A DNA stretch of 7,043 nucleotides. Source: Clostridia bacterium. GTDB taxonomy: Bacteria; Bacillota; Clostridia; Oscillospirales; Acutalibacteraceae. Position numbers and translations under genes: made by a program. The stretch is from positions 1 through 7,043 of the forward strand of contig CAAGHT010000175.1 in assembly GCA_900769775.1 (NCBI GenBank). The letters run 5' to 3'. The notes under the pieces were generated by a model. It worked only from the letters and a program-made list of their open reading frames with translations, had not been told where the DNA came from and made no database searches. Positions 1-4,597 of the stretch are shown here, piece after piece; the first letter of the stretch is position 1, and the number at the start of each line of letters is the position of its first letter.

Positions 1-20
1 GACGTGTGCTCTTCCGATCT
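1..20. other. Illumina adapter sequence, not genomic
   Basis: These 20 bases are identical to the 3' end of the Illumina TruSeq read-2 adapter, which ends in GCTCTTCCGATCT. They are read as untrimmed library adapter at the contig edge. An open frame can be drawn from a GTG at position 6 through this stretch, but its first five codons are adapter. Genomic sequence starts at about position 21. Confidence 0.97.
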
Positions 21-656
21 GGTTGCACAAACCCCTCTGAGGTTTCTATCGCTACAAAGATGGGTCTTGAGGTTGTTAAGTTCTTCCCCGCAGAGGCTAT
101 GGGCGGACTCAAGGTTTTAAAGGCACTTGCAGGACCCTTCCCCAAGATGAGATTTATCCCCACAGGCGGAATCGGCCCCGCTAACCTTAACGAGTATCTC
201 GCTTTCCCGAAGATTATCGCTTGCGGCGGAAGCTGGATGGTACCCGAAAAGATGGTTGACGCAGAAGACTGGGACGGCATCACCGCCCTCGCTCGTGAGG
301 CAGTTCTCACAATGCTCGACATTAAGGTTAAGCATATCGGCATTAACTCTGCTGATGAGGCAGAAGCAAATAAAACCGCCAATATCTTCTCGGCTATTAT
401 GGGAGCAGATATTAAGGACGGTAATAAGTCAATATTCGCAGGCAGCGAGATTGAGGTTATGAAGTTTATGGGAGTAGGAAAGTGCGGCCACATCGGACTT
501 GCTACAACAAGCGTTCCAAGAGCGATCCGCTACTTTGAATCTCAGGGCTTCGAGTTTGATGAGGACAGCTTCACCTATGATGACAAGGGAGCAGTTAAGT
601 TCGCTTACTTTAAGGGCGATATCGGCGGCTTCGGCGTTCATCTTGTTACAAAATAA
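21..656 (+). CDS. eda: KDPG/KHG aldolase fused to C-terminal VOC domain (5' truncated)
   Basis: This is the 3' part (211 codons) of a 2-dehydro-3-deoxyphosphogluconate / 4-hydroxy-2-oxoglutarate aldolase, a cytosolic class I aldolase. It splits KDPG into pyruvate and glyceraldehyde-3-phosphate in the Entner-Doudoroff and uronate pathways. The N-terminal half is lost off the contig. Visible aldolase motifs are GCTNPSE, VKFFPAE with the presumed Schiff-base lysine at codon 78-80, the phosphate-binding IPTGGI and ACGGSWMV. From about base 321 to the stop the protein continues for roughly 110 residues as a VOC (glyoxalase/bleomycin-resistance fold) domain with VKHIGIN, GHIGLAT and FGVHLV. Plain Eda proteins of about 210 residues end before this domain; from memory, such long forms occur in Clostridia. 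The role of the VOC domain is unknown. The gene ends in tandem stops (TAA TAA) and a terminator. The family call is firm; the exact substrate is not. Confidence 0.9.
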   Translation, partial: GCTNPSEVSIATKMGLEVVKFFPAEAMGGLKVLKALAGPFPKMRFIPTGGIGPANLNEYLAFPKIIACGGSWMVPEKMVDAEDWDGITALAREAVLTMLDIKVKHIGINSADEAEANKTANIFSAIMGADIKDGNKSIFAGSEIEVMKFMGVGKCGHIGLATTSVPRAIRYFESQGFEFDEDSFTYDDKGAVKFAYFKGDIGGFGVHLVTK

Positions 657-658
657 TA

Positions 659-690
659 AAAAGAAGGTTCGGGAATCCGAACCTTCTTTT
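659..690. terminator. Bidirectional intrinsic terminator between convergent genes
   Basis: A perfect 14-bp stem (659-672 pairing with 677-690) with loop GAAT. It starts three bases after the aldolase stop. The stem is A-rich on the left and T-rich on the right, so it can end transcription in both directions: the aldolase from the left and the small zinc-ribbon gene from the right. Confidence 0.9.
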
Positions 691-693
691 GTT

Positions 694-996
694 TTAAAGA
701 GACAAAGCAAAAATGAGAAGTAAGAAGTAGACGATATATATGAGCACTACGCTCACAACCGAAACAACTATTCCTGCGATTGCGCCGCGAAGAAGCTTTT
801 TGGCTTTTTGATCCTGGTCTCCCGAGTAAACAACCCAGAGGATGAAGCCCAGAATCGGAATTAAAAAGCCGAGCCACCACCAGCCTGCGCCGGCATGCTC
901 CTCTTCATATTTTTTAGAGGGGGCAACGGGGTTTCCGCAGCCAACGCAGATAGAAGCTAAATCGGAGATTTCCTTACCGCAGTGTTGACAATACAT
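694..996 (-). CDS. Zinc-ribbon, two-helix small membrane protein
   Basis: A 100-residue protein of unknown function. An N-terminal zinc ribbon (C3, C6, C17, C20, as CxxC pairs) is followed by a short acidic linker, a first membrane segment at about residues 38-58 (starting at the WWW run) and a second at about 70-99 reaching the C-terminus. The start at 996 is chosen because a TGGAGG ribosome binding site lies about 7 bases upstream; an in-frame ATG at 1017 would lie upstream of that site and inside the preceding terminator. The gene lies 60 bases downstream of the TM2 gene on the same strand. A hairpin terminator fills most of that gap, leaving no clear room for a promoter, so expression probably depends on read-through from the TM2 promoter. 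Zinc-ribbon membrane proteins of this layout are common in Firmicutes and uncharacterised. Confidence 0.85.
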   Translation of the reverse strand: MYCQHCGKEISDLASICVGCGNPVAPSKKYEEEHAGAGWWWLGFLIPILGFILWVVYSGDQDQKAKKLLRGAIAGIVVSVVSVVLIYIVYFLLLIFALSL

Positions 997-1017
997 ATAA
1001 TACCTCCAAAAGAACAT

Positions 1018-1046
1018 AAAATCCCCACAAAGAAAGTGGGGATTTT
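1018..1046 (-). terminator. Terminator after the TM2 gene
   Basis: A perfect 11-bp stem (AAAATCCCCAC at 1018-1028 with GTGGGGATTTT at 1036-1046) and a 7-base loop. On the minus strand the stem closes with GGGGATTTT, a typical U-rich end. It lies 11 bases past the TM2 gene stop and directly before the ribosome binding site of the next gene, so it may act as an attenuator between the two. Confidence 0.85.
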
Positions 1047-1056
1047 ATAAGCTGAA

Positions 1057-1443
1057 TTAGAATGCCTTATCGGGATTTACTTCGTACTTATCCATAAGGA
1101 TCTTAATGAAGTCGATAAGAGCAAGGATTCCGCCGATACCGCAAAGGAAGGAAAGAACAATCTTAACTACACCCTTCTTGGTCTCGCCGAGCATAAAGTT
1201 GTGGATACCGATTCCGCCGAGGAAGAAGCAAACAAGAGCGATAACGAGCTTGTCATACTTGCCATATCCGTTAGCAGCAGTGTTATTAAGAGCAACACCG
1301 CATCCAAGACATACTTCAGCATTAGGAGCTACTGCGTTTCCGCAATTTGAGCAGAAATTCTTTCCAACGTTAGTCTTAACGCCGCAAGAAAGGCAAACTG
1401 CCTGATTGTCATTCATAGGAGCTCCGCAATTTGTACAGAACAT
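1057..1443 (-). CDS. Double zinc-ribbon TM2-domain membrane protein
   Basis: A 128-residue protein. Two consecutive zinc ribbons occupy the N-terminus (C3, C6, C17, C20 and C31, C34, C45, C48). A short linker leads to a TM2 domain at about residues 62-122: two membrane helices with GGIGIHNFMLGE at the turn, matching the family's GxHxFxLG signature, and a following Asp (LIDFIKIL). Members of this family are membrane proteins with no settled function in bacteria. The ribosome binding site is a TAGGGGGT stretch just upstream. A near-perfect sigma-A promoter with a palindrome over the likely transcription start precedes it, so the gene should be well expressed and possibly repressible. Its neighbours are another zinc-ribbon membrane protein downstream and a DUF2752 protein upstream, suggesting a joint envelope-associated role (inference). 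Confidence 0.92.
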   Translation of the reverse strand: MFCTNCGAPMNDNQAVCLSCGVKTNVGKNFCSNCGNAVAPNAEVCLGCGVALNNTAANGYGKYDKLVIALVCFFLGGIGIHNFMLGETKKGVVKIVLSFLCGIGGILALIDFIKILMDKYEVNPDKAF

Positions 1444-1468
1444 AAAAATTACCCCCTAAAAAGATTGC

Positions 1469-1485
1469 TATGGTTTTTAACCATA
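1469..1485. promoter_or_regulatory. Palindrome over the TM2 gene transcription start
   Basis: TATGGTT-TTT-AACCATA is a perfect inverted repeat, 7 bp per arm. It begins four bases past the -10 box of the TM2 promoter, so it should cover the +1 site. That placement suits a repressor operator or a 5' hairpin in the message. No specific regulator can be named. Confidence 0.5.
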
Positions 1486-1488
1486 AAA

Positions 1489-1517
1489 ATTATAGCATTT
1501 TTGTCAAACTGTGTCAA
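1489..1517 (-). promoter_or_regulatory. Consensus sigma-A promoter for the TM2 gene
   Basis: Read on the minus strand, TTGACA (1512-1517) and TATAAT (1489-1494) are separated by exactly 17 bases. A TG one base upstream of the -10 box gives an extended -10. Both hexamers are perfect consensus. The expected start is near 1482, about 40 bases before the ATG. Confidence 0.9.
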
Positions 1518-1532
1518 GAATTGTATTAAACA

Positions 1533-1868
1533 TTATAATAAATTTATTATCCAATTCGCCACAAAGCCTACAGCTATTATAAAAACGATGACAATATTCA
1601 AAACCCTGTTTTTAAAAGGTTTTAAATCGAAAAGGAAAAGAAGATACAGAATCGGAAGCGACCAGAACATTTTATGATAGGAAAATGCTGCCGCAAAATC
1701 GAGAGAAAGTGCCGAAACAAAGGCTCTTGTCATACCGCAACCGAGGCAGGGGATACCGAGAAAGTTCATAAAGGGACAGGGCAGTTTAAAAAACCACATA
1801 AGAAAAATTGCCGTGAGGAGACAAAGGGTAATTAAAAGCTTAGAGCGAAGTCCGTTTATCTTTCTCAT
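1533..1868 (-). CDS. DUF2752 family small membrane protein
   Basis: A 111-residue membrane protein of the DUF2752 family, function unknown. The family signature is clear: CPF (C31), then GIPCLGCGMTRA at about 38-49 (C41, C44), then an LDFAAAFSYHK stretch. Predicted helices lie at about residues 10-27, 65-80 and 91-109. The start at 1868 is preferred: GGGAGGG (1874-1880) lies 5 bases upstream, and the promoter -10 box is at 1891-1896. A longer frame to 1919 would begin inside the -35 box. No hairpin terminator is seen before the next promoter, so transcripts may run on into the TM2 gene. DUF2752 and TM2 genes are, as I recall, often neighbours in Firmicutes. Confidence 0.87.
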   Translation of the reverse strand: MRKINGLRSKLLITLCLLTAIFLMWFFKLPCPFMNFLGIPCLGCGMTRAFVSALSLDFAAAFSYHKMFWSLPILYLLFLFDLKPFKNRVLNIVIVFIIAVGFVANWIINLL

Positions 1869-1890
1869 ACTATCCCTCCCTTTTTTAAAA

Positions 1891-1919
1891 ATTCTACCAC
1901 TTGTCGCTCGGTTTTTCAA
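1891..1919 (-). promoter_or_regulatory. Sigma-A promoter for the DUF2752 gene
   Basis: On the minus strand, TTGAAA (1914-1919) and TAGAAT (1891-1896) are 17 bases apart, with TGG directly before the -10 box (extended -10). The start would be near 1884, giving a very short leader carrying GGGAGGG. This also fixes the gene start at 1868. The stretch 1920-2100 upstream is AT-rich with no gene seen. Confidence 0.75.
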
Positions 1920-2102
1920 TGATTTTTGAAAACGAGCGGCGAAATAGCAGAGGAGAGAAAAAGAGGATAGTAATTACATACAAAAATATGAAATAAAAAT
2001 AACAATTATTCCAAAAAAATTGCGCAAATAATACAAATATTTGAGTAGTTTTGTACATTCCGTTGACTTTGCCTTTATTTTATAATAAGGAAAAATAAAG
2101 AA

Positions 2103-2122
2103 AGGGAGACCGAAGCCTCCCT
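2103..2122 (-). terminator. Terminator after nahK
   Basis: On the minus strand the hairpin is an 8-bp stem (with one G-U pair) capped by a stable C(UUCG)G tetraloop and followed by a T-rich tail (TTCTTTATTTTT). It lies about 24 bases past the kinase stop codon. Confidence 0.85.
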
Positions 2123-2145
2123 CTGAAATTTATGTAATATCTGAG

Positions 2146-3243
2146 TTATTTACAATTTTTTACGATATTTTTCATCTCATCCCACTTGTCTTCCATATCG
2201 GCAACAAGCTTAAACTGGGTGTGTGCGCGGTCAAGATTGTGGTCAGCATACTTTGTTTTAAAATAGGTGTCACCCTCGAGATAGTCGGTTAAGAATCTCA
2301 TTCCGCACTCGATTGTCATCATCTTAGCGCCCTCGGGCATAAGCATTATCTCGTCCTCAGAGAGAAGACCGCCGCAACCTTCGAGGAAGCCCTTTGCATA
2401 GGTTTCAAAGAGAGTGAGGTCCATCCAAACCTTGCTAAGGTCCTTCTCATCCTCAGCTGCGGTAGAAGCACCGAAGCGGATAGAATCACCAAAGTCGGTT
2501 ACCGAGAAGCCGGGCATTATGGTATCAAGGTCGATAACGCAAAGCGCGGTGCGGGTTTCGGCATCAAGCATAACATTGTTGATTTTAGTGTCGTTATGAG
2601 TAACGCGGAAGGGAAGCTTGCCTGCCTTCTCTGCATCGAAAAGAACAGAATAGAAATCAGCTCTGTCCTTTACAAACTTAATCTCCTCCTGTACTCCTGC
2701 AGCTCTGCCGCAAACGTCAGCCTCAACGGCGGCGAGGAACTTTCTGTAGCGGTCGGGAGTGTTGTGGAAATCAGGAATGGTCTCGAAAAGCTCTGCAACA
2801 GGGAAGTCGTTTAAGTAGTTCTGGAACTGACCGAAAGCGACAGCTGACTGATAAAAATCTTCGGGAGAGTCGGGAAGATCGAGACAGAGAGAGTCCTCAA
2901 TAAAGTCATAAAGGCGCCAGAATCTGCCGTCGGCGTCGGTGTGGTATGCGGCACCGTCACGGGTATAAACGAGAGACATAACACGGCGAGGGTCGCTCTC
3001 ACGGGTCTTTAAAAAGGAAGTAACCTTCTGAATGTTGTGCATAACCTCGGTAGGCTTTTTAAACACATTGGTATTGAGCGCCTGAAGAATATAGCGCTTG
3101 GAGCTGCCGTCAGCCTTCTTGGAGTTTACAAGGAAGGTATCGTTAATATGGCCGTTTCCGTAGGGAGCGCAGCCTGTAACGGTAACATCGGTGTCAAAAG
3201 CCGCAAAAGCCGAGAGAGGTTTGTCAATACTGATAATATTCAT
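2146..3243 (-). CDS. nahK: N-acetylhexosamine 1-kinase (NahK/LnpB-like)
   Basis: A 365-residue cytosolic kinase of the aminoglycoside-phosphotransferase fold. By resemblance to Bifidobacterium NahK it should phosphorylate GlcNAc/GalNAc at C1 with ATP, the salvage step after lacto-N-biose or galacto-N-biose is cleaved by a phosphorylase. The length matches the family (about 360). Recognisable blocks, from memory of the B. longum protein: VTGCAPYGNGHINDTFLV at 22-39, YILQALNTNVF at 51-61, the catalytic loop RVTHNDTKINN with H216-N217-D218, the metal-binding VIDLDTIMPG with D238 and D240, DFGDSIRFGAST, and ECGMRFLTDYLEGD near 312-325. The ribosome binding site is weak (AAGAG, more than 8 bases upstream), but ATG 3243 is the only start leaving the N-terminal block intact. 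It is divergent from a PocR-AraC regulator, with two inverted repeats between them. No lnpA phosphorylase is in the window, so the sugar source is uncertain; a related sugar kinase remains possible. Confidence 0.9.
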   Translation of the reverse strand: MNIISIDKPLSAFAAFDTDVTVTGCAPYGNGHINDTFLVNSKKADGSSKRYILQALNTNVFKKPTEVMHNIQKVTSFLKTRESDPRRVMSLVYTRDGAAYHTDADGRFWRLYDFIEDSLCLDLPDSPEDFYQSAVAFGQFQNYLNDFPVAELFETIPDFHNTPDRYRKFLAAVEADVCGRAAGVQEEIKFVKDRADFYSVLFDAEKAGKLPFRVTHNDTKINNVMLDAETRTALCVIDLDTIMPGFSVTDFGDSIRFGASTAAEDEKDLSKVWMDLTLFETYAKGFLEGCGGLLSEDEIMLMPEGAKMMTIECGMRFLTDYLEGDTYFKTKYADHNLDRAHTQFKLVADMEDKWDEMKNIVKNCK

Positions 3244-3289
3244 TTATATCACTCTTTCAAGAATTTTATAATTTCATTCTATAATTTTC

Positions 3290-3316
3290 CACTATTTTTA
3301 TCTATAAAAAATAGTG
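3290..3316. promoter_or_regulatory. Perfect 10-bp inverted repeat, probable operator between nahK and araC-type gene
   Basis: CACTATTTTT (3290-3299) and AAAAATAGTG (3307-3316) flank a 7-base centre. The centre holds the best candidate -10 box for nahK (TATAGA on the minus strand), and the right arm overlaps the -35 position of the candidate promoter for the regulator gene. The placement suits an operator controlling both divergent genes, or a hairpin in the nahK leader. Confidence 0.5.
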
Positions 3317-3330
3317 CAATTTCTAGTAAA
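3301..3330 (-). promoter_or_regulatory. Candidate nahK promoter (weak)
   Basis: On the minus strand, TTTACT (3325-3330) and TATAGA (3301-3306) lie 18 bases apart. Each hexamer matches four of six consensus positions. A weak promoter needing an activator would fit an AraC-type neighbour. Confidence 0.4.
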
Positions 3331-3342
3331 ATATGATATTAT
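3314..3342 (+). promoter_or_regulatory. Candidate promoter of the PocR-AraC gene (weak)
   Basis: TATTAT (3337-3342) is preceded at 17 bases by GTGCAA (3314-3319), a poor -35. An alternative -10, TATGAT, lies at 3332-3337. A second inverted repeat, TATGATA-TTAT-TATCATA (3332-3349), covers the -10 and likely start site, which could allow autoregulation. Confidence 0.35.
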
Positions 3343-3374
3343 TATCATAAAGTTAAAAAAATGGAGGTGGCATT

Positions 3375-4202
3375 ATGAAGGATTCAATTGAAATAAAGAC
3401 TATTTTAAGGGAATTCCACTGCATTTCGGGCTTCCGCGTTTCGATACATGACGCTGAGTTTAACGAAATATATGCTTATCCCGAAGAGCTGTCATATTTT
3501 TGTAATGCAATTCAAAAGAATGCAAAGAACAAAAAGCGTTGTCAGCAGAACGACAAGGAGGCCTTTCAGAAGGCAAAGGAAACGGGCGAGATGGTCGTTT
3601 ACCGTTGCAGTCACGGTCTTTATGAGGCGGTTGCTCCAATTTATCACTACGGAATACTTTCGGGCTACTTTATGATGGGTCAGGTCTGCGATGATGTTGA
3701 GGCAAACAGAGCACAGCTTTATCGCTCGGCTTATGATGTTCTGCTCGACCCCGGTGCCGCTGAGGTTGCGGTCGGACTTGTAAGACAGGTGCCCTCTTAT
3801 CTTATAAATTCATATGTTTCAATTATGGGAGTTATTGCCGAATATGTTACCCAGACCAACCGTCTCGGTGCGGCAAACGGTAATCTTGCCGAGCTTATAA
3901 TGGCGTACATAAATCAGAACTACGGCTCGAAGATAACCCTCGAAATACTTTCGGAAAAATTCAGCTGCTCGCAGTCTCTGCTCATTAAAACCTTTAAAAA
4001 GGAATATGATGCTACCATTATGAAGGTGCTTATGGATGTTCGACTTGAACGCGCTGAGGAGCATCTCAGAAAGAGCAGAATTTCGCTTAAAGAGATTGCC
4101 GACGGCTGCGGATTTTCCGACCAGAACTATTTCTCGAAGGCATTTGCCGCAAAATACGGCTGCTCACCGAGTGAGTACAGAAAAAGAATGCATAAAAAAT
4201 AA
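3375..4202 (+). CDS. AraC-family regulator with PocR sensor domain
   Basis: A 275-residue cytosolic transcription regulator. Residues about 5-165 form a PocR-type ligand-binding domain: spaced cysteines (C16, C43, C56, C78), the CSHGLYEAVAPI block at 78-89 and the GYFMMGQ block at 97-103. PocR domains are thought to sense small hydrocarbon derivatives such as propanediols. A linker leads to a two-part AraC helix-turn-helix at about 170-270, with ITLEILSEKF and the diagnostic second half IADGCGFSDQNYFSKAFAAKYGCSPSEYRK. The start is fixed by GGAGG (3363-3367) 7 bases before the ATG. The gene is divergent from nahK with inverted repeats between, so nahK is the obvious target candidate, and autoregulation is likely. 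The true ligand is unknown; control of distant genes is equally possible. Confidence 0.9.
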   Translation: MKDSIEIKTILREFHCISGFRVSIHDAEFNEIYAYPEELSYFCNAIQKNAKNKKRCQQNDKEAFQKAKETGEMVVYRCSHGLYEAVAPIYHYGILSGYFMMGQVCDDVEANRAQLYRSAYDVLLDPGAAEVAVGLVRQVPSYLINSYVSIMGVIAEYVTQTNRLGAANGNLAELIMAYINQNYGSKITLEILSEKFSCSQSLLIKTFKKEYDATIMKVLMDVRLERAEEHLRKSRISLKEIADGCGFSDQNYFSKAFAAKYGCSPSEYRKRMHKK

Positions 4203-4211
4203 AAAGGAGCC
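4201..4211. repeat. Left copy of 11-bp inverted repeat bracketing the intergenic region
   Basis: AAAAAGGAGCC here, starting inside the regulator stop codon, is the exact reverse complement of GGCTCCTTTTT at 4579-4589. Together they enclose 390 bp with no gene. Each copy lies just past the stop codon of a convergent gene and just outside a strong hairpin, so they could be ends of a small inserted element or a recurring 3' UTR motif. Confidence 0.5.
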
Positions 4212-4212
4212 T

Positions 4213-4242
4213 TGTGGCACCCTCCGTAAGGAAGGTGCCACA
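4213..4242. repeat. Strong hairpin with GTAA tetraloop after the regulator gene
   Basis: A 9-bp stem (TGTGGCACC at 4213-4221 with GGTGCCACA at 4234-4242) continues after one C-A mismatch into three more pairs closed by a GTAA loop (GNRA type). No T-run follows on the plus strand, so it is not a classical terminator; it may stabilise the 3' end of the regulator message or form the edge of the repeat element that follows directly. Confidence 0.75.
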
Positions 4243-4419
4243 GTTATATTCGCCAGAGGCGAGTGATATTGCTTCGCAGTTATATTTGAGCTACGCCCAA
4301 GTTATATTCGCTTCGCGAGTTTTGGGAGCGAATATAATATCACTGAAACTGCAGGTTTCAATATCACTTTGCGTGATAACGCAAAATATCACTGTGAGAC
4401 AGGTCTCACAACATCACTT
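4243..4419. repeat. Array of mini-hairpins separated by a conserved octamer (palindromic repeat element)
   Basis: The left half carries an octamer four times: GTTATATT at 4243, 4279 and 4301, GTGATATT at 4263. Small hairpins of different sequence follow each copy: TCGCC/GGCGA (4250-4262), TGC/GCA (4270-4278), a TTGaGC/GCcCAA stem with one mismatch (4286-4300) and TCGC/GCGA (4308-4318). The right half carries the reverse complement AATATCAC at 4336, 4360 and 4385 and a variant AACATCAC at 4410. Between these are perfect hairpins at 4344-4360 (6 bp), 4368-4385 (7 bp) and 4393-4410 (8 bp). The halves meet at an 11-bp inverted repeat (4302-4312 with 4327-4337). The whole can fold as one long interrupted stem with side hairpins. 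The layout suggests a dispersed non-coding repeat of the genome rather than a gene; there is no reading frame of note. Confidence 0.8.
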
Positions 4420-4465
4420 AATATTCTTATTTTCGAGATAGGTTAATTTTAAAAGATGTACCCCC

Positions 4466-4491
4466 GTTAGCACTTTTTGAAAGTGCGTAAC
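4466..4491. repeat. Hairpin upstream of the plus-strand terminator
   Basis: GCACTTT (4470-4476) pairs with AAAGTGC (4480-4486), extended by GTTA/TAAC outside a one-base bulge. Eight bases of its right side (TGAAAGTG, 4478-4485) can instead pair with CACTTTCA (4501-4508), the left arm of the next hairpin, so the two hairpins can compete as in an attenuator. It is preceded by a CCCCC run. No downstream plus-strand gene is present to be controlled. Confidence 0.6.
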
Positions 4492-4497
4492 CCACTA

Positions 4498-4522
4498 TGA
4501 CACTTTCAAGCAGAAAGTGTCA
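4498..4522 (+). terminator. Plus-strand terminator hairpin
   Basis: TGACACTTTC (4498-4507) pairs with GAAAGTGTCA (4513-4522), loop AAGCA, followed by ATTTTTATAT. This is the first hairpin with a T-run after the regulator gene and would end its transcript about 320 bases past the stop codon, so the message would include the whole hairpin array. Confidence 0.7.
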
Positions 4523-4541
4523 ATTTTTATATAAAAATAAA

Positions 4542-4577
4542 AAAGGGAGAACACTTCGTTACGAAGTGTCTCCCTTT
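4542..4577 (-). terminator. Terminator after the PQ-loop-like gene
   Basis: A 16-bp stem with one bulged base: AAAGGGAG/CTCCCTTT outside, ACACTTCG/CGAAGTGT inside, loop TTA. On the minus strand it is followed by TTTATTTTTATAT. It lies about 20 bases past the stop codon of the gene at 4598-4915. The plus-strand side has its own T-run (4585-4590), so it may act both ways. Confidence 0.85.
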
Positions 4578-4578
4578 G

Positions 4579-4589
4579 GGCTCCTTTTT
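4579..4589. repeat. Right copy of 11-bp inverted repeat
   Basis: GGCTCCTTTTT, exact reverse complement of 4201-4211. It sits between the stop codon of the PQ-loop-like gene and its terminator stem. No clear target-site duplication is seen outside the two copies. Confidence 0.5.
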
Positions 4590-4597
4590 TGCAAAGA

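Noticed and set aside
6..20. GTG at position 6 as start codon of the aldolase
   Set aside because: It lies inside the adapter, so the five codons before GGT at 21 are artificial.
1106..1405. Long open frame antisense to the TM2 gene
   Set aside because: It has no ribosome binding site or family match and is explained by the codon pattern of the zinc-ribbon/TM2 gene on the other strand.
1535..1550. AT-only palindrome ATAATAAATTTATTAT
   Set aside because: It encodes the last residues of the DUF2752 protein and lacks GC pairs, so it is a poor terminator; composition explains it.
2063..2086. TTGACT...TATAAT on the plus strand
   Set aside because: The spacing is only 12 bases and no plus-strand gene follows.
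1920..2102. AT-rich gap between nahK and the DUF2752 gene as a possible small RNA
   Set aside because: Apart from the nahK terminator and the edge of one promoter, no paired structure, promoter or terminator for a separate RNA was seen.
4243..4419. CRISPR-like repetition in the intergenic region
   Set aside because: The repeated unit is only 8-9 bases, occurs in both orientations, and the sequences between copies are themselves palindromes; no cas gene is present.
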